Source: Bacteroidales bacterium (lineage in GTDB: Bacteria; Bacteroidota; Bacteroidia; Bacteroidales; UBA932). Taken from it: DNA of 64,000 nucleotides. This document shows positions 11,046 through 20,535 of this stretch, piece by piece (positions within the stretch are counted from its first letter, which is position 1; each line of letters starts with the position of its first letter). The position numbers and the translations under genes were made by a program. Where the stretch lies: the NCBI GenBank assembly GCA_012510445.1, contig JAAZIA010000025.1, positions 35,050-99,049 on the forward strand. Direction: 5' to 3'. The notes below the pieces were generated by a model. The model saw only the letters and a program-made list of their open reading frames with translations, ran no database searches and had not been told where the DNA came from.

Positions 11046-11534
11046 TTAATTTTTCATCAAATCTTTCAGTTGTCCAAAAGCACTATCTATTGCTTTATCT
11101 TCTGTTTTCTTTTTCCACAAAGCCATCATTTCCCGGTTACAACTTTCCTGGGAAGGATGAACACGTTGGATGGGTAATGCCAAACATACGTTGTCGTACA
11201 CATACTGTGTAAGGTCAATTCTTCCCGAAAGCAAATCGGTACATTCTTTTCTTTCTTCACTATCCAGGTCTCCTGTAAAGGAAACAGGAATGTTTAGTCT
11301 GTCCAGACAGCGGTCACATAAAAGCTCCACAGAACCCGTAATGGTAACAGATATACTCACGGTATCTTCAAGGGCTTTGTTAATGTGAACATCAGTAGTA
11401 AGGTCTGCCTGCAATATATCTGCGTTTTCAAAGGCTGTGAAGAACGTATCATTCAACTGAAAAGTAAAATCATACGTTCCTTTTGAAAAGGCTTTTCCTT
11501 CAATAACCAACCTTGTATTTTTCTTGCGCTCCAT
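11046..11534 (-). CDS. YceD family protein (DUF177)
   Basis: About 162 residues of the DUF177/YceD family, linked to 23S rRNA maturation in other bacteria and usually encoded upstream of rpmF. The conserved core LLCDRCLDRLNIPVS is visible. The frame is open to 11555, but a -7 element (TAACTTTG, minus strand, 11553-11560) overlaps that start codon, so the internal ATG at 11534 (MERKKNTRL) is preferred. Confidence 0.82.
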   Translation of the reverse strand: MERKKNTRLVIEGKAFSKGTYDFTFQLNDTFFTAFENADILQADLTTDVHINKALEDTVSISVTITGSVELLCDRCLDRLNIPVSFTGDLDSEERKECTDLLSGRIDLTQYVYDNVCLALPIQRVHPSQESCNREMMALWKKKTEDKAIDSAFGQLKDLMKN

Positions 11535-11552
11535 TTGCTCAAAATGAGCCGA

Positions 11553-11600
11553 CAAAGTTAAACAAATATTTTAGATAATCGTTGTTTTATTCTACTTTTG
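11553..11600. promoter_or_regulatory. Divergent promoter pair, yceD-rpmF and GMP synthase
   Basis: The minus strand carries TAACTTTG (11553-11560) facing the yceD-rpmF unit. The plus strand carries TACTTTTG (11593-11600) facing the GMP synthase gene. Both match the Bacteroidota -7 consensus TAnnTTTG; neither has a clear -33 match. Confidence 0.5.
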
Positions 11601-11624
11601 CACATCCTGACTATAGAAAATCTT

Positions 11625-12620
11625 ATGCACAAAATAAACGAAACCATGTATAAAAACAGCAAGGGAGACTGGTCTCCGTCCCATTTTATAGCCTCTTCCG
11701 TTTCTGATATACAACAAAAAATTGGAGACGAACACGTAATTATGGGCATATCGGGAGGAGTGGACAGTACGGTTGCTGCCGTCCTGCTTCATAAAGCCAT
11801 TGGAAAGCAATTGCACGGCATTTTCGTTGACAACGGCCTGCTGCGTAAAGATGAGTATACTTCTGTCCTGGAATCTTATCGGGAAATGGGGTTGAACGTT
11901 ACAGGAGTCAATGCCTCGGCAAGTTTCCTTAAGGCACTTAAAGGAATCACAGACCCCGAAGCCAAACGCAAAGCCATTGGAAGTACTTTTATAGATGTTT
12001 TTGTGTCCGAGGCAGAAAAAATCCCCAATGCCGCCTGGTTGGCTCAGGGAACCATCTATCCCGACGTTGTGGAATCTGCACACGTTCCGGGGGGGAAAAA
12101 AATGGTCAAATCGCATCATAATGTGGGTGGTTTACCGGACCATGTACCCTTACAAATTGTGGAACCGTTACGGTTGCTTTTTAAAGAGCAGGTACGCCAA
12201 GTGGGTTTGGAATTGGGCATAAGCAAAGACATGATCTACAGGCATCCGTTCCCCGGTCCCGGACTGGCTATACGAGTTTTGGGAGAGGTAACCCAAAAAA
12301 AACTCCAAATGGTAAGACAGGCAGATGATATTTTTATACAATCCCTCAAGAAACACAACCTGTACTCCAAAGTATGGCAGGCAGGCGTTGTTTTATTACC
12401 TGTGAAAAGTGTGGGAGTTATGGCAGACGAACGCACCTATGCCTATACGCTGGCCTTACGCGCCGTCTCTTCTGTGGATGGTATGTCTGCCGATTGGATA
12501 CACTTGCCCTATGAGTTTCTAATGAGTGTTTCTGACCAGATCATGAGCAAAGTAGGTGGAATCAACCGTGTAGTTTATGACATTTCCTCCAAACCGCCGG
12601 CTACCATTGAATGGGAGTAA
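11625..12620 (+). CDS. guaA: GMP synthase ATP-pyrophosphatase subunit without glutaminase domain
   Basis: Converts XMP to GMP in purine synthesis. About 331 residues; only the C-terminal half of a normal bacterial GuaA is present: the PP-loop [19 protein letters not shown], the central XMP region [15 protein letters not shown], and the dimerisation domain ending in PPATIEWE. The N-terminal class I glutamine amidotransferase domain (about 190 residues with a catalytic Cys) is absent, and the sequence upstream is a divergent gene. It would need free ammonia or a separately encoded glutaminase, as in archaea. The ATG at 11625 is chosen because the upstream ATG at 11598 lies inside the promoter. 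It converges on and overlaps the next gene by 20 nt. Confidence 0.88.
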   Translation: MHKINETMYKNSKGDWSPSHFIASSVSDIQQKIGDEHVIMGISGGVDSTVAAVLLHKAIGKQLHGIFVDNGLLRKDEYTSVLESYREMGLNVTGVNASASFLKALKGITDPEAKRKAIGSTFIDVFVSEAEKIPNAAWLAQGTIYPDVVESAHVPGGKKMVKSHHNVGGLPDHVPLQIVEPLRLLFKEQVRQVGLELGISKDMIYRHPFPGPGLAIRVLGEVTQKKLQMVRQADDIFIQSLKKHNLYSKVWQAGVVLLPVKSVGVMADERTYAYTLALRAVSSVDGMSADWIHLPYEFLMSVSDQIMSKVGGINRVVYDISSKPPATIEWE

Positions 12621-13224
12621 GGCCGGACAAGGCCCTGTTAAACAAATCTGCATAGTACTCGGCTTTTTTCTCCAATGCCATGGGGTAAGCCCTGGAAGTA
12701 GAGGGCATTCTGTAGAGTTTCATGGGCCGTGTACCGTAATAAAACGTACTATACGCTCCCACTCCGGGAAGTGTTACTACCTGTTCAAACCCTTTTCCGG
12801 CAAGGACTTGCAGCAGGGTTTCTGCAGCCTTCAGCCCCGTGACTGCCACATGAGTGCATAAAGGAATTTTTGATAACAAACGAGCCAAATCCACAAGTTC
12901 TACCACTTGCAAGTATTTATCAGAGGCATTTCCTTTTTCTCTGATGATCTTGGCGGCTGTATCGTGAAGGGCAATTCCTTTTTCACTACAGAAATGGCGA
13001 ATGGATTCTTTATTAAATTTCTTTCCTTCTATAAAATGATGGCGGTTGTTAAAGAAAATCAGGCCGATTATACGCCACATATCGTTCTGAAAATTTGGAT
13101 AATAAAAGTCCATAGACCAACGGGTAATCCCGGGTGGAAAACTACCCATCATTAAAAGCCGGGCTCGTTCCGGTAAGAAAGGTTCCATTGGGTGGCTTTC
13201 AGGCACAGGTAAGAAGGTGTTCAT
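12601..13224 (-). CDS. Uracil-DNA glycosylase superfamily protein
   Basis: About 207 residues of the UDG superfamily, closest in pattern to family 6 (hypoxanthine or mismatch) glycosylases that remove deaminated bases. The N-terminal active-site loop reads [41 protein letters not shown] is a second conserved block; PSTSRAYPM near the C-terminus is the DNA-intercalation loop position. The exact base specificity is not assignable. The gene is single and convergent with the GMP synthase. Confidence 0.72.
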   Translation of the reverse strand: MNTFLPVPESHPMEPFLPERARLLMMGSFPPGITRWSMDFYYPNFQNDMWRIIGLIFFNNRHHFIEGKKFNKESIRHFCSEKGIALHDTAAKIIREKGNASDKYLQVVELVDLARLLSKIPLCTHVAVTGLKAAETLLQVLAGKGFEQVVTLPGVGAYSTFYYGTRPMKLYRMPSTSRAYPMALEKKAEYYADLFNRALSGLTPIQW

Positions 13225-13279
13225 ACTGTACTAATATCGCGCTTTATTTTTAACTTTACGTCTTAACATACTTTTTTTT

Positions 13280-13846
13280 ATGATGACAACACCAAAAAGT
13301 ATTGCTGTACTGACAGGTAGTCTAAGAAAAGACTCCTACAGCCGGCAAATGGCAGAAATCATGGCCGCCATGGCACCGTCAACACTGGATTTGCGAATAA
13401 TAGAAATTGGAAACCTGCCCTTATATAACGAAGATCTGGAAGGCAACGATATACAGCCGCCTGCAACTTGGGTACAATTCAGGGAAAGGATTGCCCGTGC
13501 AGACGGAGTACTTCTGGTAACGCCGGAGTACAACCGATCCACCACCGCTGCTTTGAAAAATGCCATTGACGTGGGATCCAGACCTTATGATAAAAACGTC
13601 TGGAGCAATAAACCGGCCGCTATTGTATCTGTATCTCAGGGAGCCATTGGAGGCTTTGGTGCCAACCACCACTTACGGCAAACACTCGTATGCTTAAATT
13701 GCCCCGTGCTTCCGTTACCGGAAATGTACATTGGCGGAGTGGCCGGCTTGTTCAATGAAAAAAGAGAACTCGTGGACGGCAACGGCGTGGACAAGCTCAT
13801 TGGAAGGTTTTGGAGGTCTTATGAACGCTGGTTGGCCCGTTTTTAA
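13280..13846 (+). CDS. NADPH-dependent FMN reductase family protein
   Basis: Flavodoxin-fold oxidoreductase of 188 residues. The FMN phosphate loop is LTGSLRKDSYSRQ, the second flavin contact is VTPEYNRSTTAALKNAIDVG, and the third is VSVSQGAIGGFGANHHLRQ. It probably reduces quinones, azo compounds or flavins with NAD(P)H. It is monocistronic and followed convergently by the patatin gene after 5 nt. Confidence 0.88.
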   Translation: MMTTPKSIAVLTGSLRKDSYSRQMAEIMAAMAPSTLDLRIIEIGNLPLYNEDLEGNDIQPPATWVQFRERIARADGVLLVTPEYNRSTTAALKNAIDVGSRPYDKNVWSNKPAAIVSVSQGAIGGFGANHHLRQTLVCLNCPVLPLPEMYIGGVAGLFNEKRELVDGNGVDKLIGRFWRSYERWLARF

Positions 13847-13851
13847 AGAAT

Positions 13852-14613
13852 TTAGAGCGACCTTAGCGCGGTAGTATTATACCCTATGTCAAACATTTTC
13901 TTTTTATACTTCAAATCGTAGGCATTATACCGGGTCATTTCCTTGTCTTCTATCACCAAATCTGCCATTTGCAGGTCTGCCGTTGCCCCTGCGTGAAACA
14001 TCATAGAAATGCTGCGGTCTGCTATGTAACGGATAGATTTGTTATAGGTAAGGTCAGTTGAGGGCACGGGAAACAGGTTGATGGCGTATACACGTTTGCA
14101 GTAGTCACGGATGGGACTTACCGGTACGTTACGTACTACACCGCCATCTACGTAATGTTTTCCGTTTATTTCAACAGGAGGAAAAAGTACAGGAATGCTA
14201 CACGAGGCTAGTACAGCCTTGGCAAGCGGACCGCTTTCAAACACTACTTCTTTGGCTGTTTCCAAACAGGTGGTTACAATCTTTGCAGGCACCTGCAACT
14301 CTTCAAAAGTATGCACCTTAAATGTTTCTTCAAAGATTTTACGTAATGGCTGGGAATCTATCAGGTATTCTCTGGAAAGCCGGTGACTCAAAAAGTCTTT
14401 CAATGTGAGGTGGTCAAACGCTTTTTGCATTTCCTCTATGGTAAAGCCCTGGGCATAATACACGGCTAAAATAGCACCCACACTCGTTCCCGAAACCATT
14501 TCAGGGACATGTCCCATTTCCAGCAGGCGCTTAAGGACTCCAAGGTGGTAATAGCCTTTGGCACCTCCACCGCCAAAGGCTATTCCTAATTGATGTTTTC
14601 GTTTTCCTATCAT
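13852..14613 (-). CDS. Patatin-like phospholipase
   Basis: Serine lipid acyl hydrolase of 253 residues. The oxyanion loop GGGGAKGYYHLG, the nucleophile elbow GTSVG and the catalytic DGG (HYVDGGVVRN) are all present. There is no clear signal peptide, so it is probably cytoplasmic or membrane-associated. It is the last gene of the ABC-GntR-barrel operon and overlaps the barrel gene by 4 nt. Confidence 0.9.
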   Translation of the reverse strand: MIGKRKHQLGIAFGGGGAKGYYHLGVLKRLLEMGHVPEMVSGTSVGAILAVYYAQGFTIEEMQKAFDHLTLKDFLSHRLSREYLIDSQPLRKIFEETFKVHTFEELQVPAKIVTTCLETAKEVVFESGPLAKAVLASCSIPVLFPPVEINGKHYVDGGVVRNVPVSPIRDYCKRVYAINLFPVPSTDLTYNKSIRYIADRSISMMFHAGATADLQMADLVIEDKEMTRYNAYDLKYKKKMFDIGYNTTALRSL

Positions 14614-17087
14614 AATACTCCTTCTGATGTGCCGGTAGGAAGCACTGCCGAGGGATCTATACGCGAAGCTTCTTCCAGGTCTCCCACTTTTCTTGTCCGT
14701 GCAGCTTTTCCTTGTCCAAAGCGGATACTAAAGCTGATCCTTACCTTTTGGAGATGCACTCTCTGGTCTATTTTGTATTGTACTGCATTATCCGATGTAA
14801 GGACCAAATTGTTGTTAAAAGTACCAAAAATATCATTAACATTCAGGCTCAATGTAGCCTTGTTGTTCATAAAATTTTTCTTTATACCTCCATTTACAAA
14901 GTACATGGGAGCCACAACAAAATAACCGGCCGGCACCTTACCCTGATACAATCCCATAAGTTCTATTTTCCAATTTTTAGGCAATACCAGTGTGACCTGA
15001 GAATAAACATTGGTAAGCAGGCCGTTGTTGCTGTACGCATTGCTTTGGCCTTGTTCCGGCACTGCCGTATTCGATAAATAAATACACGTACCGTTTACCG
15101 TCAGGTACAACCATTTGGTGAGTGGCAGTTCACTAAGGGATAAAACCCCTCCGGCCATGCTTTGTGTTCCAAAGTTATCGTACAACAGGATTTTTGTACC
15201 CTCCTGGTCGTAATACGGATTTTGCATAATAAAGTCCTTTACGTGCGAGTATAATAAGGCCAGGTTGTAATGCGTCTTAAAGTTTACTCCCAATACCACT
15301 TGGTCAGACAGCTGCGGATCCAGGTTGGGATTCCCCACGATATAGGAATTGGCGTCTATGTATGCCCTAAAAGGATTCAACTGACTAAAAGACGGCCTGC
15401 CAATGCGGCTGGTGTAAGAGAGTGTGAATCGCCAGGAGGCCGAGGGGTTGTACCCGCCAAAAACCGTTGGAAACACATTGAAGTATTTTTTCTTAGTTAC
15501 CTCTTGTGCTGATATCCAATGGCCATTGGCTCCCGTAAACTCTCCCCTTATTCCCAGTTTAAGCATCCATTTGTTTCCAAGCATCCTGCCCACAGAGGCA
15601 TAAGCAGCAGCAATGTGTTCTGTATAAACAAACTCATTAGACAAATCCGGATTGGGAGTCCATTGTGTATCCAAAAAATCTTCTCGCAGCAGGTTGTTGT
15701 CCGTTTGCGTAGTTGCCCACTTGATTCCCGTTTCTATTATACCTGTTTTCCAGAAAGACTGTTGGTAATCCAACCTACCGGAAAACAAGTTGATGTATTG
15801 GTTGCTTTTTTGCCTAAAAATCTGGTCCATCCCAAAACCGTCTACAATGGTATTTTCCTGAGAGTTTTCAGAGAAAATATCGTAATAGGCGTAGTCTGCG
15901 TTAAAGGTGAGTTCCTGTGATTTTTGCTCGTTAAACAACCCCGTATAATTAATGTTGGAAGTGATGTTTCTAAAAGAACTCCCGTTACTGATCACACTCT
16001 TTGTTCTGTTGAGCAGCTGATTATTCAAAAACATATCTGTATAGTTCTCGTTGCCGTAGTTATCCAGATCCTGATCCTGGAACATCGTGGTCACAATAAA
16101 TCCTACCGTATGTTTCTTTGTAAGATAAACGTCGTTGGCCAGCTTAGCCGTATGGCTTACAGAAGAAGACAGCATGTCTGAATGCGAAAATTGCTCCATT
16201 TGTAGGCTTTCCCCAAAAGCAGTATGACTGGATAATTCTACTCCTGTATTGTCAACCCTTCCGCTGTAAGAGAACATGGTATTGGTTTTGTCTGTTCTTA
16301 GGTTTAGAGAAGTTCCCCCTCCTCCTTCCTGTTCGTAGGCTTTGTGCTTCATGCCTCCGTAAAAGGCATTGGCCGTACCGCTTAGTCCTTTCAGCAGGTT
16401 TTTCTTCATTTTAATATTGATAATGCCACCCGAACCTTCGGCATCATAACGAGCCGAGGGGTGTGCCATCAACTCTATCTTATCAATGGTAGTGCCGTCC
16501 GTGGCCCTAAGCAGAGCCTCCAGCTCTAAACCGCTCATGTAAGACGGCCGACCGTCTATCCAAACGCTTACCGGCTGTCCGTTAAGCTTCACATTTCCTT
16601 CCATATCTATGGTAACCCCGGGGGCTTTGCGTAAAACTTCCAGTGCGTTACTGCCTTCCGTAGAAACAGCCTCTGATACGTTCATCACTATTTTGTCAAT
16701 TTTCTGCTCTATGAGCGGTACTTTTGCCGTAATCACAGCCGTAGTAAGTGTTTGAACGTCTTCTTCCATGGCTATAACACCGGCATCCCACTGCACTGTT
16801 TTTAGTTCAATGGCCATCGTATGTTCTTTATACCCTATAAAAGTAACGGACAGATGATAGTTGCCGTAGGGAATGCCTTCCAGAAGAAACGATCCGTCAT
16901 CTCTTGCCGTACCGGCCGCCACTACATACTGCAAACTGTCTCTGACAGACAACGTGGCATAGGCCAGTGGATTCTCTGTTTCTTTATCCACTACAGTCCC
17001 CCTGACGGCAGCCGTATTGCTTCGTGCTGCCGAAAGGTTGACTGCCCCAAAAACAAGAATAATTCCTAATAGAAATCTTTTGTTCAT
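14610..17087 (-). CDS. Outer-membrane beta-barrel protein with CarboxypepD_reg-like and plug domains
   Basis: 825 residues with a signal peptide (MNKRFLLGIILVFGAVNLSAARS). A carboxypeptidase-regulatory-like Ig domain follows (~25-110, TVVDKETENPLAYATLSVRD), then a TonB plug (~125-230, SNALEVLRKAPGVTIDMEG) and a C-terminal barrel of the OMP_b-brl_3 type. This is a TonB-dependent-receptor relative and its substrate is unknown. It starts 4 nt inside the GntR gene, so it is translated as part of the ABC transporter operon, an uncommon partner for this barrel type. Confidence 0.85.
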   Translation of the reverse strand: MNKRFLLGIILVFGAVNLSAARSNTAAVRGTVVDKETENPLAYATLSVRDSLQYVVAAGTARDDGSFLLEGIPYGNYHLSVTFIGYKEHTMAIELKTVQWDAGVIAMEEDVQTLTTAVITAKVPLIEQKIDKIVMNVSEAVSTEGSNALEVLRKAPGVTIDMEGNVKLNGQPVSVWIDGRPSYMSGLELEALLRATDGTTIDKIELMAHPSARYDAEGSGGIINIKMKKNLLKGLSGTANAFYGGMKHKAYEQEGGGGTSLNLRTDKTNTMFSYSGRVDNTGVELSSHTAFGESLQMEQFSHSDMLSSSVSHTAKLANDVYLTKKHTVGFIVTTMFQDQDLDNYGNENYTDMFLNNQLLNRTKSVISNGSSFRNITSNINYTGLFNEQKSQELTFNADYAYYDIFSENSQENTIVDGFGMDQIFRQKSNQYINLFSGRLDYQQSFWKTGIIETGIKWATTQTDNNLLREDFLDTQWTPNPDLSNEFVYTEHIAAAYASVGRMLGNKWMLKLGIRGEFTGANGHWISAQEVTKKKYFNVFPTVFGGYNPSASWRFTLSYTSRIGRPSFSQLNPFRAYIDANSYIVGNPNLDPQLSDQVVLGVNFKTHYNLALLYSHVKDFIMQNPYYDQEGTKILLYDNFGTQSMAGGVLSLSELPLTKWLYLTVNGTCIYLSNTAVPEQGQSNAYSNNGLLTNVYSQVTLVLPKNWKIELMGLYQGKVPAGYFVVAPMYFVNGGIKKNFMNNKATLSLNVNDIFGTFNNNLVLTSDNAVQYKIDQRVHLQKVRISFSIRFGQGKAARTRKVGDLEEASRIDPSAVLPTGTSEGVL

Positions 17088-17443
17088 TGTTTGTAATTTT
17101 TGTAATATCTTTCAATTTCTTCCATGGCAATGCCTAATGTACTTAACCTTCTAAAAAAGACCGGAAGTTCTTCGGTAAAGAAGCTCTCCTTTAATTTGGT
17201 TAAGATTTCTGTGCGGGCTCCCGGAGCCACAAAAAAGCCAATACCTCTTTTATTATAAATGATTTCCCTTTGCTGCAAATGTTCGTACGTTCTGGCTACT
17301 GTGTTGGGATTGACACCCAGCGTTGCACCCAGTTCTCTTACAGAAGGGATTCTGTCTTCTTCCTTCCATATCCCATGCAGGATTTTTTCACACACAGATT
17401 CTGCAATTTGCAAGTAAATGGCTTGATGGTCTTTAAATTCCAT
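17084..17443 (-). CDS. GntR family regulator, YtrA subfamily
   Basis: 119-residue transcription factor: an N-terminal winged helix (RIPSVRELGATLGVNPNTVARTYEHLQ) with only a short C-terminal tail and no ligand domain, the hallmark of the YtrA subfamily. These regulators usually control adjacent ABC transporter genes, and here the ABC genes precede it in the same operon. It probably autorepresses through the dyad at 19093-19116. Confidence 0.9.
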   Translation of the reverse strand: MEFKDHQAIYLQIAESVCEKILHGIWKEEDRIPSVRELGATLGVNPNTVARTYEHLQQREIIYNKRGIGFFVAPGARTEILTKLKESFFTEELPVFFRRLSTLGIAMEEIERYYKNYKQ

Positions 17444-17447
17444 ACAA

Positions 17448-18257
17448 TTAATATTTAGTTGTTTTAATCAACCGATAGGTACCAAACCAGCAAGAAGCAA
17501 CAACAAGTCCTCTTACCGTATGTGCTATAACAAGAAGGGTGCGAATCAAAGAATTTTGTATCGACCACAAACGAAGATCTCTCATTTCTGCAATCCGACC
17601 GGGAGCTATTTCCTGCGGAAGGTCTTTTAGCAGCGTTTCCACAAGACGCTCAATTACCTCTATCCCAATAGCTTTTATTACAATTCCCATTACAAAACTT
17701 ACTAAAAAAACAACCCCCATGATTACCGCAAATGTTTTGGCCACTTTCTGCCGCTTGAATACCATATTACCCAAAACAAACAGGGACTGGATTACAAACA
17801 AATCAAAAAATGTTTTTACGGGAAAAAAACTCCAGCTGTTGGTCAACAGAAAACCGGAGGAACGTGAAGGGAATAACAGGTAAAACAACGTGTCCACCGC
17901 TAACAGGGATATCAGCATAGATAGGGTCACACAAAGATAACTGACCACAAACATACTGATCGTTTTTTCCAGAGCAGAGACCGGAAGCTGTACGTAATGC
18001 AGACCCTTCTTTTTATGATTTGCCGTTCCGTACAATTTAGAAGGAGCAAAAATAAGGGCAATAGCGGTCCAAAGAACCATAAGGGACAACCTGGAAAAAA
18101 CACTGGGAGGAGAGGATGTCAACAAAGAAGCAAGCAGGTAGATTACGTAAGCTCCTGTCATGCTCAAAACGGTCAAACCAAAATTCCCAAAGTACTCGCG
18201 GCACTCTTTTCTAATAAGTGCACCAAAACGTTTTATAGTAAATACATTGTTCATCAT
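17448..18257 (-). CDS. ABC transporter permease (ABC-2 like)
   Basis: Integral membrane protein of 269 residues with about six hydrophobic segments and a short N-terminal cytoplasmic stretch (KRFGALIRKECREYFGNFG). It pairs with the ATPase encoded immediately upstream (4-nt overlap). No periplasmic binding protein is encoded nearby, so export or membrane-stress protection is more likely than uptake. Confidence 0.82.
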   Translation of the reverse strand: MMNNVFTIKRFGALIRKECREYFGNFGLTVLSMTGAYVIYLLASLLTSSPPSVFSRLSLMVLWTAIALIFAPSKLYGTANHKKKGLHYVQLPVSALEKTISMFVVSYLCVTLSMLISLLAVDTLFYLLFPSRSSGFLLTNSWSFFPVKTFFDLFVIQSLFVLGNMVFKRQKVAKTFAVIMGVVFLVSFVMGIVIKAIGIEVIERLVETLLKDLPQEIAPGRIAEMRDLRLWSIQNSLIRTLLVIAHTVRGLVVASCWFGTYRLIKTTKY

Positions 18258-19087
18258 CTTCCGTTTTTAAAATGTTCTTTAAACCATTCCTTGTGTTGTA
18301 AAGCAGCATTGAATAAAGTCTCTAGGTTTACTTTGGTATGAACACCGCCTGTATTGGCTTTAACTACTGAGTAACCCATGAGCGTTTCTTCTGAATACAG
18401 AGCTTCTGCCGGCACTTGGGGCTCGGTATGAAAGCAAAGTTTTTCAGTAATTTCTTCAATGGATGCATGCAGAAGTACTTGTTTTTGATCCAAAATAATG
18501 ACCGGGTCAATCAAGTTTTCTAAATCTCTTACTTGGTGCGTAGAAATAATTACCACTTGTTCAGCGCTGATATGCCCGGCCACTATGCTGCGAAATACAG
18601 ACTTAGAAGTAATATCCATACCGTTGCTGGGTTCATCCAACAGCAAAGCTTTTGTGTTGAGCGCAAGAGCATAAGAAATATGGGCTTTCTTTTGCTGTCC
18701 TGCAGAGAGGTCTCTGAACTTTTTACCCGGATCTACTTCAAACCGGTCCATCAGGCTAAGGAATTGTGTGTAATCAAAACCGCGGTAAAAAGGACCGTTG
18801 TGACGGACAAATTGGTTGACCGTTCCTGTTGGGCTTTCCGGATCTTCGGGCAAGTAGAATATATCCTGCAGAAATTCCGGTTGCCTGCTGTAGGGATGAA
18901 GTCCGTTTACACGGCAAGCTTCTTTTGTACTTTTCTGCAGCCCCGCCAGTAATTTAAGCAACGTAGTCTTCCCCACACCATTTTGTCCTAACAGCCCGTA
19001 CACATTGCCTTGGATCAAAGAAAGCGACAAGTTTTGAAAGACGTTGTTCTTTGAATAGCTAAAAGCTAAATCTTTTATTTTTATCAT
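18254..19087 (-). CDS. ABC transporter ATP-binding protein
   Basis: About 277 residues. Walker A GLLGQNGVGKTTLLKL, signature region LSAGQQKKAHIS (a degenerate LSGGQ) and Walker B ALLLDEPSNGMD are present. The start at 19087 (MIKIKDLAFSYSKNN) is chosen because the longer frame to 19120 runs into the promoter and operator. It is the first gene of a five-gene operon with permease, GntR regulator, outer-membrane barrel and patatin. Confidence 0.92.
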   Translation of the reverse strand: MIKIKDLAFSYSKNNVFQNLSLSLIQGNVYGLLGQNGVGKTTLLKLLAGLQKSTKEACRVNGLHPYSRQPEFLQDIFYLPEDPESPTGTVNQFVRHNGPFYRGFDYTQFLSLMDRFEVDPGKKFRDLSAGQQKKAHISYALALNTKALLLDEPSNGMDITSKSVFRSIVAGHISAEQVVIISTHQVRDLENLIDPVIILDQKQVLLHASIEEITEKLCFHTEPQVPAEALYSEETLMGYSVVKANTGGVHTKVNLETLFNAALQHKEWFKEHFKNGR

Positions 19088-19092
19088 CTTAT

Positions 19093-19125
19093 AGTGTGTT
19101 AGTATATTAGTACACTGCAAAGGTA
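19093..19125 (-). promoter_or_regulatory. Promoter and candidate GntR operator of the ABC operon
   Basis: The minus-strand -7 element TACCTTTG lies at 19118-19125. Immediately downstream, spanning the expected start point, is an imperfect dyad with arms AGTGT (19093-19097) and ACACT (19112-19116) around an AT-rich core. Its place and arms fit a YtrA-type operator for autorepression, which is inferred. Confidence 0.5.
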
Positions 19126-19166
19126 GTTATATTTATTTATCTTCCAAATCTTTTTTCATTTTTTGC

Positions 19167-19174
19167 TATCTTTG
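19167..19174 (+). promoter_or_regulatory. -7 promoter element of ftsE
   Basis: TATCTTTG lies 15 nt before the ftsE ATG at 19190 and matches the Bacteroidota -7 consensus. Confidence 0.55.
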
Positions 19175-19189
19175 TTTAAAATTTGCACG

Positions 19190-19897
19190 ATGCCTCTTAT
19201 TCAGTTGTCCGGAATAGATGTAATTAAAGATTCCAATTTAATTTTAACGGATGTTGATCTAACCTTAGAAAAAGGTGATTTTATTTACTTGGTTGGACGC
19301 GTAGGAACGGGTAAGACTTCTCTTATTAAAACACTTATTGGAGAATTCCCTTTACAAAAGGGAGAAGCACAAGTGGCCGGTTTCGATTTGGTTACCTTAA
19401 AAAGAAGGCAAATTCCTTATTTAAGAAGAAAAATTGGAGTAGTCTTTCAAGACTTTCAATTGCTTCAGGATCGTTCTGTCTATGACAATCTGGAATTTGT
19501 CTTACGTTCCACCGGCTGGAAGAATAAAAAGGACATACAAATGCGTATAAAAGAAGCCCTGGAGAGTGTGAGTATGCTGCACAAAGGGCACAAGTTGCCT
19601 CACCAGATATCAGGCGGTGAACAACAAAGGGTAGCCATTGCCAGAGCCATTCTCAACAACCCTCAAATTATTCTGGCAGATGAACCTACCGGCAACCTGG
19701 ATAGCGATACACAACAAGAAATCATGCAGCTTTTCATGGATATACACAGAGAACAACAACCTGCCATGATGGTAGTTACCCATAATTTAAATTTGTTGCA
19801 AAGGTATCCGGGTCGGATATTCAAATGCGAAGCCGGGTTATGCACAGAAATGGACAATAGGCTAGAGATTGACTTGTCTGGGTTTATGGAAGTATGA
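19190..19897 (+). CDS. ftsE: Cell division ATP-binding protein FtsE
   Basis: ABC ATPase of 235 residues that, with the membrane protein FtsX, regulates septal peptidoglycan hydrolysis. Walker A is GRVGTGKTSLIKTLIGE, the Q loop GVVFQDFQLLQDRSVYDNL, the signature SGGEQQRVAIARAILNNP and Walker B ILADEPTGNLD. FtsX is not adjacent. The chosen ATG follows the -7 element; the longer frame from 19163 would start upstream of it. It overlaps nth by 4 nt. Confidence 0.88.
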   Translation: MPLIQLSGIDVIKDSNLILTDVDLTLEKGDFIYLVGRVGTGKTSLIKTLIGEFPLQKGEAQVAGFDLVTLKRRQIPYLRRKIGVVFQDFQLLQDRSVYDNLEFVLRSTGWKNKKDIQMRIKEALESVSMLHKGHKLPHQISGGEQQRVAIARAILNNPQIILADEPTGNLDSDTQQEIMQLFMDIHREQQPAMMVVTHNLNLLQRYPGRIFKCEAGLCTEMDNRLEIDLSGFMEV

Positions 19898-20535
19898 AAA
19901 CAAAAAAAGAAGTAGCAGGAATCATAGATTGGTTTCAAACACATATGCCGGATCCCAAATCTGAACTTCATTATACAGACACGTACAGCCTAGTGGTTGC
20001 TGTTATTCTTTCTGCACAATGTACAGATAAGAGGGTAAATATAGTAACCCCTGCCCTTATGGAACGTTTTCCCACCATAGACTATATGGCCGCTGCTACT
20101 CCGGAAGAAGTATTTCCTTACATAAAATCGGTAACATATCCCAACAATAAAGCCCAACATCTTACGGGAATGGCCAGAACTTTAAAAGAACAATTTGGCG
20201 GAAAGATCCCCTCTACTCCGGAAGCACTTCAGAAATTGCCCGGAGTGGGAAGAAAGACGGCTCATGTAATTGCCTCTGTAGCCTTTAACCAACCAGTCAT
20301 AGCCGTAGATACTCATGTATTTCGTATTTCCCGCAGGTTGGGGCTCTCGCGGGGAAACACTCCGCTTGCCGTAGAAAGAGATCTTAACCGCCATTTTCCT
20401 CCGCAGATGAGAGCAAAGGCTCATCACTGGCTTATCCTGCAGGGAAGATATGTCTGCACGGCTAGAAAACCCAAATGCACTTCTTGTGGTCTTTCCGGTT
20501 TTTGTGATTTCTACAAACAGGAGAGCTCACCATGA
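19894..20535 (+). CDS. nth: Endonuclease III
   Basis: Bifunctional DNA glycosylase/AP lyase for oxidised pyrimidines, 213 residues. The helix-hairpin-helix [13 protein letters not shown] holds the catalytic lysine, [16 protein letters not shown] holds the catalytic aspartate, and the 4Fe-4S ligands lie in [17 protein letters not shown] (C-x6-C-x2-C-x5-C). It overlaps ftsE and xer by 4 nt each. Confidence 0.97.
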   Translation: MKTKKEVAGIIDWFQTHMPDPKSELHYTDTYSLVVAVILSAQCTDKRVNIVTPALMERFPTIDYMAAATPEEVFPYIKSVTYPNNKAQHLTGMARTLKEQFGGKIPSTPEALQKLPGVGRKTAHVIASVAFNQPVIAVDTHVFRISRRLGLSRGNTPLAVERDLNRHFPPQMRAKAHHWLILQGRYVCTARKPKCTSCGLSGFCDFYKQESSP

